From: Gammaproteobacteria bacterium
GTDB taxonomy: Bacteria > Pseudomonadota > Gammaproteobacteria > JAADGQ01
Direction of reading: 5' to 3'
Length of the DNA stretch: 64,000 nucleotides
Assembly: GCA_015490755.1 (NCBI GenBank)
Contig: WFXF01000082.1
Location: forward strand, 1 to 64,000
The position numbers were made by a program, and so were the translations under genes. Of this stretch, positions 1 through 9,219 are shown piece after piece; the first letter of the stretch is position 1, and every line of letters starts with the position of its first letter. Below the pieces are notes generated by a model, which was given only the letters and a program-made list of their open reading frames with translations, was not told the DNA's origin and made no database searches.

Positions 1-406
1 CACCATCTTTGACCAGCATGGAGTATCGCCATGAACGCTTGCCGAAGCCAAGGTCATTTTTATCAACCAGCAAACCCATGCCTTCGGTGAATTCACCATT
101 ACCATCAGGAATAAATGTAATGTGCTCTGCGTGCTGGTCTTTTTTCCATTCGTTCATTACAAAAGTGTCGTTGACTGACATGCAGATGATTTCATCAACA
201 CCATTTTCTTTGAATGTCGGTGCCAGTTCATTAAAGCGAGGCACATGGCTGCTGGAACAGGTCGGTGTAAATGCACCTGGCAATGAAAATACAATGACCG
301 TTTTTCCTTTAAACAACTCATCACTGGTGATATTGAGCCAGTCGTTATTCTGGCGAATAGGGAATGTAACTTGAGGGATTTTTTGGCCTTCTCTGTTTTC
401 GAACAT
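1..406 (-). CDS. Peroxiredoxin (Prx5-like / peroxiredoxin-glutaredoxin hybrid family), 3' end cut by window edge
   Basis: Manual minus-strand translation from ATG at 404-406: [61 protein letters not shown]...; PGAFTPTCS peroxidatic Cys motif. Absent from the ORF track because it runs off the edge. Confidence 0.9.
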   Translation of the reverse strand, partial: MFENREGQKIPQVTFPIRQNNDWLNITSDELFKGKTVIVFSLPGAFTPTCSSSHVPRFNELAPTFKENGVDEIICMSVNDTFVMNEWKKDQHAEHITFIPDGNGEFTEGMGLLVDKNDLGFGKRSWRYSMLVKDG

Positions 407-558
407 GGTTTGCTTCTCTCTGTTGCTTAAGTAGGTAAAGAGTATGTTAGAAGAAAATAGTTTATTTGTTAAATTGATTGTTTTTATTGGAGTGATAGAA
501 AATAACTATCTATGGCCATTCAGAATATACGATGTTTATTATGTATCGAATAAACAGG

Positions 559-1488
559 TTAAGTATTGAGTTGATGGATGCAGTCAGGGGTGGCGGCTAA
601 AATAGATTGTCGAATGACTTCAATGGCTTCAGGGCGTGGGAACTGTTTGCGCCATGCGATAGCAATACGGCGTGAAGGTGCGGGAGGGGTGAGTGGGCGA
701 TAGCTCACCAGTTTGTTGAGGGTTTGGCAGCTATCCATGACGGCGGTGCAAGGAAATATTGAAACTCCTGCTCCTGTCGCTACCATCTGGCGAATCGTCT
801 CTAATGAACTGCCTTCAAGAGTGCGTTGCAGAGCGTTGGTATTGATGACTTGGCCTAGAGCCGGGAAGTGTTGTAAAACCTGATCACGAAAACAGTGACC
901 CGCACCTAGTAAAAACAGGTTCTCTTCAGTCAGTTGGCTGCCATCAATCGTGCTGTTTTTATTCCATGGATGCTCGGCAGGAAGTGCGACTACAAAGGGC
1001 TCGTCATAGAGGTCTTGAGTCTGGATGCCAGGCTCATCAAAAGGGAGAGATATGATGATGACATCTTTTTGCCCCAGTTTGAGCTGTTCGCTGAGAACAG
1101 CTGTATAGTTCTCTTCAAGCAGCAGCGGCATGTCAGGTGCACGTTTGTGAGCTTCGGGGATAAAACGGGGTAGTAGATAAGGTGCGATGGAGTAGATAGC
1201 TCCTACGCGAAGTGGTTTGGCGAGTGGGTCTTGAGTTTGTTGAGCGATAACGTTGATCTGCTCGGTTTCTTCCAATACACGTTGCGCCTGAATAACGATG
1301 CGTTCACCGATTGGCGTTAAACTGATATCACCTGTTTTGCGTTCAAAAATTTTCAGGTTAAGTTGATCTTCAAGTTTGCGAATAGCGACACTGAGTGTGG
1401 GTTGGCTGACAAAGCACTGCTGTGCTGCCTGCCCGAAATGGCGTGTACGCGCAACGGCAACAATGTAACGGAGTTCGGTGAGTGTCAT
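559..1488 (-). CDS. oxyR: LysR-family hydrogen peroxide-responsive regulator OxyR
   Basis: MTLTELRYIVAVARTRHFGQAAQQCFVSQPTLSVAIRKLEDQL HTH, plus GAGHCFRDQVL and the downstream Cys region typical of OxyR; next to a peroxiredoxin. Start chosen at the internal ATG (1488). Confidence 0.92.
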   Translation of the reverse strand: MTLTELRYIVAVARTRHFGQAAQQCFVSQPTLSVAIRKLEDQLNLKIFERKTGDISLTPIGERIVIQAQRVLEETEQINVIAQQTQDPLAKPLRVGAIYSIAPYLLPRFIPEAHKRAPDMPLLLEENYTAVLSEQLKLGQKDVIIISLPFDEPGIQTQDLYDEPFVVALPAEHPWNKNSTIDGSQLTEENLFLLGAGHCFRDQVLQHFPALGQVINTNALQRTLEGSSLETIRQMVATGAGVSIFPCTAVMDSCQTLNKLVSYRPLTPPAPSRRIAIAWRKQFPRPEAIEVIRQSILAATPDCIHQLNT

Positions 1489-2756
1489 GAGTTGTTTGAA
1501 GCTTCTTTTTCCATTTTGGCCTTGAGTGTTTTCCAATGGCTAATATAGTTGGTTTCACTGATTTTAATACTGACTTGCTTGCTTTTTTCAATCCAGATTC
1601 CATGGTTGTTGAAAGAGTAAACAGGAAACAGATCATCACGTTCTGATAATGGCTTTATATCGTCCATCAGGTTATCAAGTATTAATGGATCACTATTTTG
1701 AGTTGGATAGTAGGCTAATACCATATGGGGCTCTTCTGCTAAAGTGGATTCGACATAGATCATTCGCATCTGATTTTCGTCAATCCCCATTTTTCTGAGC
1801 GTGAAAAATTTTGCGATGGAGAAATCTTCACAATCTCCACCGTTTGTTGTCAGCATTTCAATCGGTGTCGCCCAATAATCTTCAAGATTCCAGTGTTTGT
1901 TATCACTCCTGAACCGGAGCTGGTTAAAAAAGAGGTTCGTACGTTCCATTTGCTCTTTTTTGTCTATGTCTTGATTTTTATAGGTTTCAATAAGCGCATA
2001 CCATTTTTTTACACGTTCTTTGGTTTGGGAGCGAAAAATATTGCTTATCAATGAGGAGAAAAAACCTTTTTCAGGAGGTTTGGGTAGGGTTGAGGGTTCA
2101 GTCTGAGTGACTTCAGAAAAATAGACGGGTAAGACAGGAGGTTCATTGTTTGTGACTACAGTGACCTGCTTGCTCTCATCTGGAAGGGGTTGTGCATCAT
2201 GCATGGCAACGGTGACGACTGTACTGCTGTCCTGAATCTCTTCTTTATTGTCGTGAGTGGAATCGGCCGGTGGTTGGCTCTGGCTTGATAAATCTTCAGC
2301 AATTTCTGGAATGTCATCATCAATAATGGTGCCTGTCGCAAAATCAGTTCCTATTATTGCATCGCCAGAGATGTGAGTTAAAGTAATTCTGAATGTCTCA
2401 TCGGGTTCAACTTTTCTATCGCCTATGATTGTAACTGTAATGGTTTGGCTGGTTTCGCCCGGGAGGAATGTGATCGTGCCATGAGTGGCAGAATAATCCT
2501 GGTGAGAAGTTGCTGAGCCATCTTCGATAATATAGTCAACACTGACTGTTTGTTCGGTGGCATGGCTTAAGGTCGCCCTGAAAACAGCTTCGTCAGTATT
2601 CTTGTCGCTTTCAAGAACAGAAACACCAGTGATATCAACTTCTGCTGCAAAACAGCCTGAAGCATAGTAGCTGCAAAAAACCACAAGAAGTAGCGCAGTG
2701 TATCGAAGAGTTTTTTTTCGCTTGCGATATTGGGCGCTACTTATGTGGCTATCCAT
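1485..2756 (-). CDS. Secreted protein with N-terminal Calx-beta domain and C-terminal bacterial transglutaminase-like cysteine protease (BTLCP/LapG-like)
   Basis: Signal peptide; Calx-beta pattern DYSATHGTITFLPGETSQTITVTIIGDRKVEPDETFRITL; C-terminal GGDCEDFSIAKF (Cys), EPHMVLAYY (His), LILDNL (Asp) as in LapG-type proteases. Confidence 0.85.
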   Translation of the reverse strand: MDSHISSAQYRKRKKTLRYTALLLVVFCSYYASGCFAAEVDITGVSVLESDKNTDEAVFRATLSHATEQTVSVDYIIEDGSATSHQDYSATHGTITFLPGETSQTITVTIIGDRKVEPDETFRITLTHISGDAIIGTDFATGTIIDDDIPEIAEDLSSQSQPPADSTHDNKEEIQDSSTVVTVAMHDAQPLPDESKQVTVVTNNEPPVLPVYFSEVTQTEPSTLPKPPEKGFFSSLISNIFRSQTKERVKKWYALIETYKNQDIDKKEQMERTNLFFNQLRFRSDNKHWNLEDYWATPIEMLTTNGGDCEDFSIAKFFTLRKMGIDENQMRMIYVESTLAEEPHMVLAYYPTQNSDPLILDNLMDDIKPLSERDDLFPVYSFNNHGIWIEKSKQVSIKISETNYISHWKTLKAKMEKEASNNS

Positions 2757-2780
2757 AAATTTTACAGTAAATTAATAGGT

Positions 2781-5471
2781 CTATTCAGTCGATTCTATTG
2801 GATCACGAACCAGACGTACAGAATATTTATCTGTTTTTTCACCTATTGAATTTGCTCCTTTTTCAAAAGCAATAAACCAGGCTTTATTTGTTCCATCTGG
2901 GTTTGCTGGATCAAGGTAAGGTGATGCTGTCCATATGTTTTGGTTTTGTGATGTGTTAGGAAAAACAGCTGTGTTGATCGCAGGACTATTGCATGTAAGG
3001 TCTGTGATCGAAGCCAGCTCTTTAATGTTTGGTAAGCGCCATTTTGTGTTGTTACCTTCGTTGAGATTTTTTGCATGTTGTAAAGCAGCTTCCCACGAGA
3101 GAGCATCGGCTGTGCCTGTTGTACACTGGTTATCGCTGAGTCCCTCAACACACTGTTTCCAGATCAGTCCAGTCTGGTTGTCCGTAACAGTGTTATTACT
3201 ATCATTTATAGTAAAGCGAAATCCTGATGCTGTATTTTCAGAGCAGGCCTGTTCTTGTGCCAGGTATGACCCTCGAACCAGCCGTACCATGCGGTTAGAG
3301 GTTTTAGGGGATGTTTCATCGTTGCTACCAAGCTCAAAGTTGATGCTCCATACTGTACCCTGATTTTTACTATCATCAGAGGAAGACCAGTAATTAAGAT
3401 TAAACGGATCTATATTTGGAAAAAAGGCAGTATCGACTGTTGCTTTATAAAGTGCCGGGCTGTAATTAACAATTGAGCGTAACTCTTCTCGTGTTGGAAG
3501 TCGCCAGTCACTGTATCCACAAAGAGTTGTGTCAGGAGTTTCCTGATCGTCATCATGGTCATAAGCAGTATTCGCGTTATCAATAAGTGAGTTTGCACCA
3601 TCAAATGTTGTAGGAATATAACTTTCAAGTGGTTTTTTTACTTCCCAGGTCAGGCCAGTAACCTGATCCTCAATGCATGACCATAATGCGTTAGAGTTCA
3701 AGTCGGTTGTGAATGCGTCTCCATATGAATCTAATTTTTTAAAGCTAAAGCCAGCAAGGCCATCAATATCTGTATTGATGAAAGTAAAGTCTCTGCCATG
3801 TCTGGCATCTTCCTCATCGATCAGGTTAGCAGTCACAGAGGTCGTAATTCCTGTGTCATTGAGTCGCACAAGATCATCATTGATGATTGTCGCAGTGGCA
3901 ATCTTTTCATCAGTGCTCAGTGTTGCATTTGTTGGGGCGGATAACGTGAGCTTGAACGTTTCATTGAGCTCAGTGATGCTGTCATTGATAAGATCAACAG
4001 TAATGTTTTGAGTGAGTGTGGTGGTATTGGCAGCGAATGTCAGCTTGCCATTTTTTGCAGTGTAATCTTCACCGGCAATGGCTGAAATATCAGTGGTACT
4101 GAAATCAACGGTGACAGCTTGGTCAGAGCCATTACTCAAAGAGACACTGAAAGTCATGGTGCCATCTTCCGGTGCACTGCTAACGGGTGCGATACTGATC
4201 ACGGGAGCATCATCATCGTTAGTAATTGTCGCGGTTGCTACTTTTTTATCAGTATCAAGCGTGGCGTTTGTTTCACCGGATAGCGTGAGATTAAATGTTT
4301 CATCGGCCTCGGTAATATTGTCATTGGTGAGATCAACGGTGATGTTTTGAGAGAGCGTGGTGGTGTTGGCGGCAAATGTCAGCTTGCCATTTTTTGCAGT
4401 GTAATCTTCACCGGCAATGGCTGAAATATCAGTGGTGCTGAAATCAACCGTGACAGCTTGGTCAGAGCCGTTACTTAAAGTGACACTGAAAGTCATCGTG
4501 CCATCTCCTTCTTTTGCACTGCTGTTCGTGGGTGCGATACTGATCACGGGAGCAGCATCATCGTTAGTAATTGTCGCGGTTGCTACTTTTTTATCAGTAT
4601 CAAGCGTGGCGTTTGTTTCACCGGATAGCGTGAGACTAAATGTTTCATCGGCCTCGGTAATGTTGTCATTGGTGAGATCAACGGTGATGCTTTGAGAGAG
4701 CGTGGTGGTGTTGGCGGCGAATGTCAGCTTGCCGTTGTTTGCGGTGTAATCTTCACCAGCAATGGCTGAAATATCAGCGGTACTGAAATCAATCGTGACA
4801 GCTTGGTCAGAGCCGTTACTTAAAGTGACACTGAAAGTCATCGTGCCATCTTCTTCTTTTGCACTGCTGTTCGTAGGTGCAATACTGATCACAGGAGCAG
4901 CATCATCATTAGTAATTGTGATAACCACTTCTGTCTGTTTGATCGTAGCGTCAGGACTATCGCTGCTTAGAATGATTGAAAATGTTTCATCTTTCTCAGT
5001 CAGATCGTCACTTTTGATAATAAGAGGAATGTTGAAGGTATGGTTTTTTTTGTTTGCTGGAAGGGTAAGATCACCCGAAGTTGCTGTGTAATCACTGCCT
5101 GATTTGGCGGTGCCATCTTTCGTTTCATAGTTCAGAGTGATTGCTTCATTGAGCGCTTTATCGAGTGTGATGGTGATTGCTACTGTTGTGGAGTCTGTAC
5201 CATCTTTTTTTTGCGCCGCATCTTCTACGATTGAAACAGCTTTGTTATCTATATCAATATTTGCTGGTGAGGTATCAATTGATTCACTGACACTACATGC
5301 TGTAGTACCAAAAATAATCAGTGCGGCTGCAAGCAATTCTTTAAGGCAGTCAGTTTTTCTGCATTGTTTTTGATGGGGGTTGGATGGATTTTTTTTAATC
5401 ACAGTAAAATCACTCCTGTTTAATTTAAAATTGGTGGAAGTAATTGCTGGGTGGCAAAAGGTGGTAAGCAT
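2781..5471 (-). CDS. Lipoprotein with four Calx-beta repeats and C-terminal DUF1566 (Lcl-type) domains
   Basis: Lipobox-like LIIFGTTACS; repeated DYTANNGKLTFAANTTTLSQSITVDLTNDNITEADETFSLTLSG; C-terminal VTGLTWEVK...YSDWRLPTREEL...YWSSS and TGLIWKQC...KWRLPNIKEL...IWTASPY motifs. The true start may be downstream of the given ATG. Confidence 0.85.
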   Translation of the reverse strand: MLTTFCHPAITSTNFKLNRSDFTVIKKNPSNPHQKQCRKTDCLKELLAAALIIFGTTACSVSESIDTSPANIDIDNKAVSIVEDAAQKKDGTDSTTVAITITLDKALNEAITLNYETKDGTAKSGSDYTATSGDLTLPANKKNHTFNIPLIIKSDDLTEKDETFSIILSSDSPDATIKQTEVVITITNDDAAPVISIAPTNSSAKEEDGTMTFSVTLSNGSDQAVTIDFSTADISAIAGEDYTANNGKLTFAANTTTLSQSITVDLTNDNITEADETFSLTLSGETNATLDTDKKVATATITNDDAAPVISIAPTNSSAKEGDGTMTFSVTLSNGSDQAVTVDFSTTDISAIAGEDYTAKNGKLTFAANTTTLSQNITVDLTNDNITEADETFNLTLSGETNATLDTDKKVATATITNDDDAPVISIAPVSSAPEDGTMTFSVSLSNGSDQAVTVDFSTTDISAIAGEDYTAKNGKLTFAANTTTLTQNITVDLINDSITELNETFKLTLSAPTNATLSTDEKIATATIINDDLVRLNDTGITTSVTANLIDEEDARHGRDFTFINTDIDGLAGFSFKKLDSYGDAFTTDLNSNALWSCIEDQVTGLTWEVKKPLESYIPTTFDGANSLIDNANTAYDHDDDQETPDTTLCGYSDWRLPTREELRSIVNYSPALYKATVDTAFFPNIDPFNLNYWSSSDDSKNQGTVWSINFELGSNDETSPKTSNRMVRLVRGSYLAQEQACSENTASGFRFTINDSNNTVTDNQTGLIWKQCVEGLSDNQCTTGTADALSWEAALQHAKNLNEGNNTKWRLPNIKELASITDLTCNSPAINTAVFPNTSQNQNIWTASPYLDPANPDGTNKAWFIAFEKGANSIGEKTDKYSVRLVRDPIESTE
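3890..4900 (-). repeat. Tandem coding repeats of about 339-345 bp (Calx-beta units)
   Basis: Near-identical blocks such as gtgtaatcttcacc(g/a)gcaatggctgaaatatcag(t/c)ggt(a/g)ctgaaatcaa recur near 4061, 4400 and 4745. Confidence 0.9.
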
Positions 5472-5698
5472 ATTTCAGTGAAGAGGTGTAAATAACCACA
5501 ACCAAAGCTAGAAATGCCAAGCTGTCATTTCGTGAATTATCTATGGAAACTTATAAATCCACGACTTATCGTAGTATTAAAATCAAGATAGGTCAAATTT
5601 GAAAAAATATGTCAGCAATTTTTACATTTGTTGATATTTTATGTGTTCGAATTATTGTTTGGTTTTTAATTTATTGATTTTTTTGTATTTTTGTTGAC

Positions 5699-5714
5699 TG
5701 GCACGGGATGTGCA
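5699..5714 (+). promoter_or_regulatory. Putative sigma-54 (-24/-12) promoter upstream of the PEP-CTERM gene
   Basis: TGGCACGGGATGTGCA: GG-N10-GC spacing of the consensus TGGCAC-N5-TTGC; 95 bp before the ATG at 5810. Confidence 0.7.
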
Positions 5715-5809
5715 TTGATCTGTTGTGTGGGTTGTCTCCGTCTTGAAACGAATGTTTTAATACTGAGTAAGCTGCTTGAAAATTTGTTATTATATAAGGA
5801 GTTATTGTC

Positions 5810-6592
5810 ATGATGAGGCAATTAAAAGTTAAAACTTTTGCTGCGCAGTGTGCGTTAGTTGTAGGTATGATGGGTGCTGTAAATGTAGCGGTTGGGGCGG
5901 TCTCGTCTTCACGGGCTGTTATTGATTGGAGTAGCTTGAGCTGGACTGCAACAAATGGTGCTACGTTAATCTGGACTGGATCTGATGATTATGTTTCAGC
6001 AGAGTATTGGAATGCAGGTGTATCGACTGATTTTAATAGCGCCGGTCCTGCCTCTAATCCTGTGGTGAGTGCTAGTAGTGTTGGCAGCGGTGGTAGCGGG
6101 GCTGCGTATGCTTTCGGTTTGACAACAGATAGTCTTGTAAGGTCGGGTGCATTTACAGGCGACCCTGGTGAGGAAACTCAGGGTGCGGCGGATCGTTATA
6201 ATGATTTTTTGGTCGATGGTGCTGGTGGTATCGGTAATACTGATATAACTTTTACAGTTAACTATGTAATGGTAGCGGATGTAACCAGTGGTATCGGCGA
6301 GTCAAACTCTATGGTTGGGTTCGAGTTGTTTAATAATTTCATCGGTGGGGGTGTTTATGATGATGATTTTGTTTCGCAGATTGGTACTGGTACGACTGGT
6401 AACGTTTACGGCTCATTTTCACTGACTGAAACATTCTTTAATGGTGAAACCGGTTACATTTACGGTGGTACCAGTTCGTATGCTTTTGAAAACAATTTGC
6501 CACCAGCTGGTGTGCCTGAGCCTGGTGTGCTTCCACTGTTAGGTATTGGTTTGCTGGGTTTGTGGGGGGCATCACGTCGCCGCACTGCGTAG
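5810..6592 (+). CDS. PEP-CTERM sorting domain-containing secreted protein
   Basis: N-terminal signal peptide; C-terminus VPEPGVLPLLGIGLLGLWGASRRRTA is a canonical PEP-CTERM signal. Confidence 0.92.
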   Translation: MMRQLKVKTFAAQCALVVGMMGAVNVAVGAVSSSRAVIDWSSLSWTATNGATLIWTGSDDYVSAEYWNAGVSTDFNSAGPASNPVVSASSVGSGGSGAAYAFGLTTDSLVRSGAFTGDPGEETQGAADRYNDFLVDGAGGIGNTDITFTVNYVMVADVTSGIGESNSMVGFELFNNFIGGGVYDDDFVSQIGTGTTGNVYGSFSLTETFFNGETGYIYGGTSSYAFENNLPPAGVPEPGVLPLLGIGLLGLWGASRRRTA

Positions 6593-6703
6593 CCTGAAAG
6601 AATCAATCGTTACTATGGGGAAACGGCCGATACATTGTTGATGTGCAGATGTATAATCGTGTACAATGAGGAAGCTGTTTTTTAAGCTATTAAAGTTAAG
6701 GAT

Positions 6704-7144
6704 ATGATGATGAAAAATAAATTGGCGGGTTTGTTGTTGGCATCCAGTGTTATGGTGCCTACAGCATTTGCTGGTGTAGCAGACGATTTGAGTAACGGTT
6801 TGTCTCTGGATGTAGTATTGCAAAATGCAATTGCTGCAGGTGGAACTGTTGAGTCAGCTACTTTTGAGATGGTGCAGTTAGCGCCAGAGCGTGCAGGTGA
6901 TGTTGTTGTTATGGCTATCGCAGCTTGTGCTGATGCTGTATGTGAGCGTTCTGTAGCTCAGTCAGCAATCTCTGCTGGAGCTGACCCAGTTGCAGTGACT
7001 GCTGCAACTGCAGCACCAAGACGCTTTTCTCGTCCTAGTGGGATGAGCCGTCGTGATTTGCAACGAGCAAGGCATGCGCAGCGTGTTACGGAACGTAGAA
7101 CTCGTCCTTCTGCACGTACTACTCCGTTAGCAAGCTATTACTAA
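6704..7144 (+). CDS. Small secreted hypothetical protein preceding the EPS locus
   Basis: Signal peptide MMMKNKLAGLLLASSVMVPTAFAG; basic, Arg-rich C-terminal third; no recognised domain. Confidence 0.7.
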   Translation: MMMKNKLAGLLLASSVMVPTAFAGVADDLSNGLSLDVVLQNAIAAGGTVESATFEMVQLAPERAGDVVVMAIAACADAVCERSVAQSAISAGADPVAVTAATAAPRRFSRPSGMSRRDLQRARHAQRVTERRTRPSARTTPLASYY

Positions 7145-7258
7145 CTATTTGTTTGCTGTTGAGTGATTAAGTTACTTTTCATGGCTTAATAACCAGCTTG
7201 TCTGTGCTGCTTAAAGTATAGAGCTTTTAATGCCGGTTATAAGTCTATTTTAGAGATG

Positions 7259-7285
7259 CCGAGTGTCAAGTTATTTGACACTCGG
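7259..7285. terminator. Perfect 11-bp hairpin (terminator or attenuator) before the EPS operon
   Basis: CCGAGTGTCAA-GTTAT-TTGACACTCGG; no strong T-run follows. Confidence 0.55.
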
Positions 7286-7330
7286 TTCCCTTCCTGTTTG
7301 TTCCCGATCAAATTATTTTATTGAGAGTTA

Positions 7331-8527
7331 TTGCCAATGAAAGTTAATCCTTTTCCTGTAGCTGCAGGGGTTCTGGTTTTTGGTTTGCTGACAGCGTCTG
7401 GTTCTGTTTCTGCATACGAAAAAGAGTTGGCTCCTGGCTTGTACCCTTCAATTTCTGCAGGTGTTTTGAGCGACGACAATATTTGGCGTACATCATCTGA
7501 TCAAAAAAGTGATAGTGCACTGTTATTTGAGCCATCAGTCTTGTATAAATTTCTATTCAGCAAACATTCATTTGATGCTGACTACTATGGCCAATATGCA
7601 AAATATATAGATTATTCAGATGAAAGCTATGTTGATCATAATGTACGGGGACGTTTGAAGTTAGATTTGGCTCCCGAGATGAAGCTGAATTTAACGGGTA
7701 GATACCTTAAGTCGCATGATTCACGAGGTGGCTCAACGGCAAGAAAAGTAAATGTTTCTCAAGAGCCTGATTTATGGAATCAGGCCGGATTTTTAGGGGA
7801 GTTTGTTTATGGGCGGCGTGAAAGTACTGCTCAGTTGGGAGTCTCTCTAGGAACTCAGGGGATAGATTATACTAATAATGGACAAGACTTGCGTGACCGA
7901 ACAACCAATACATTTAAAAGTACTTTTTATTATAATGTAACTTCCAAGTCAGCATGGTTGTTGGAGTTAGATCGTCGGGATATCGGCTATGTGGATAATC
8001 TTACGGTTAATCGTGATAGTGTTGAAATGCGTTATCTTGTCGGTGCAAAATGGAGTGCGACTGCACAAACTGAAGGTGAAATACGTTTGGGTGTGTTGAA
8101 TAAAAGTGTTGAAGCGCAGGGTAAAGAAGATTTTAACGGCCTGACAGTTAAAGGTGAGCTTTCATGGGAACCGTTGGCAACAGATCGTATTGCCGTTGCA
8201 GTTTTACGTGCGACTCGGGAGAGCCCTGAAGCGACTGCAGACTATTTTGTTACAAATAGTCTGAATGTTACATGGGACCATGTTTTGACTGATCTTGTGA
8301 CTTTCACAGTTGGTTCGTTAATGCAGCGAGATAATCATTCAGGTTCCATTGCCCGGGAAGATGCTTTGTTCGCTTTGGATGTTGGCCTGAATGTTAGTTT
8401 GTTGACATGGCTGGATTTTGAAGGCAGTTATGGTTATTCAACGCGTGATTCTAATATTGACGAGTTGGATTATAATAGTAATGTTTTTAAACTGGCACTC
8501 GTAGCTTCTCCGCCAGAGAAGTTTTAA
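7331..8527 (+). CDS. Outer-membrane beta-barrel protein of the exopolysaccharide locus (EpsL-like)
   Basis: Signal peptide; alternating amphipathic strands (YVDHNVRGRLKLDLAPEMKLNLTGRYLKSHDS... LDFEGSYGYSTRDSNIDELDYNSNVFKLALVASP); position just upstream of the polysaccharide export gene. Confidence 0.7.
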   Translation: MPMKVNPFPVAAGVLVFGLLTASGSVSAYEKELAPGLYPSISAGVLSDDNIWRTSSDQKSDSALLFEPSVLYKFLFSKHSFDADYYGQYAKYIDYSDESYVDHNVRGRLKLDLAPEMKLNLTGRYLKSHDSRGGSTARKVNVSQEPDLWNQAGFLGEFVYGRRESTAQLGVSLGTQGIDYTNNGQDLRDRTTNTFKSTFYYNVTSKSAWLLELDRRDIGYVDNLTVNRDSVEMRYLVGAKWSATAQTEGEIRLGVLNKSVEAQGKEDFNGLTVKGELSWEPLATDRIAVAVLRATRESPEATADYFVTNSLNVTWDHVLTDLVTFTVGSLMQRDNHSGSIAREDALFALDVGLNVSLLTWLDFEGSYGYSTRDSNIDELDYNSNVFKLALVASPPEKF

Positions 8528-8548
8528 CTTAAAATGGTAATATAACCT

Positions 8549-9094
8549 ATGTTTTTTAAAGAGAATTTTGTTAAGGTTTGTATGGTTTTATTTTTGTTTG
8601 CCCTGTTTTTTGCAGGTCAAACCTTTGCTGATTCTCGGGAATACAAAATTGGGGCAGGTGAGCTTTTATCTGTCACAGTGTTTGATGAGCCTGATTTGAG
8701 TCTGAAAGAGATACGAGTCGCTACGGATGGAACAATCTCCATTCCTTTGCTGGGTCAAATCAATGTGAGTGGCTTGACTATTGAAGATGCAGAAAAAAAG
8801 CTGGCTTCTTTTTTGGCGGATGGTTACTTGAAAAATCCGAGAGTTGCGATGTCAATACTAAAATATCGTGTATTGTATGTTACAGGCCAGGTGAGAAAGC
8901 CCGGTGCGTATGACTATAGCGAAGGGTTGACTGTAGAAAAGGCAATTGTACTAGCGGGTGGATTAACACCTAGAGGTAGTAAAAACAAAATTACACTGGC
9001 ACGTGAAAATGACCCTGAGACAATGCATTCAGTTGATGGCAGTGTTATTGTAGGTCCAGGTGATGTGATCACGGTTGGAGAGAGTTTTTTCTGA
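8549..9094 (+). CDS. Short polysaccharide export protein (OPX/Wza family, Poly_export + SLBB)
   Basis: EYKIGAGELLSVTVFDEPDLSLKEIRVATDGTISIPLLGQINVSGLTIEDAEKKLA...VTGQVRKPGAYDYSEGLTVEKAIVLAGG. Confidence 0.92.
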   Translation: MFFKENFVKVCMVLFLFALFFAGQTFADSREYKIGAGELLSVTVFDEPDLSLKEIRVATDGTISIPLLGQINVSGLTIEDAEKKLASFLADGYLKNPRVAMSILKYRVLYVTGQVRKPGAYDYSEGLTVEKAIVLAGGLTPRGSKNKITLARENDPETMHSVDGSVIVGPGDVITVGESFF

Positions 9095-9219
9095 CTTTTC
9101 TGTTTTTGTACTCTTTATTTGTATTGATTAAATTGTAATTATTACTATCGCGTCTCTGTTAATAACCGATGCGGCGATGCTTGTATATAATCCTTTAAAA
9201 GTAAGGTAAATTTCTAGGG

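Noticed and set aside
934-1173. Plus-strand ORF inside oxyR
   Set aside because: Antisense to a clear LysR regulator; no independent support.
3890-4900. Regular repeats considered as a CRISPR-like array
   Set aside because: Units are about 340 bp, in frame and encode Calx-beta domains; there are no short repeats with unique spacers.
3673-5373. Series of plus-strand ORFs (e.g. 4078..4350, 4417..4695, 4762..5091) with similar sequences
   Set aside because: They are antisense to the Calx-beta repeats; their similarity only mirrors the repeated coding DNA on the other strand.
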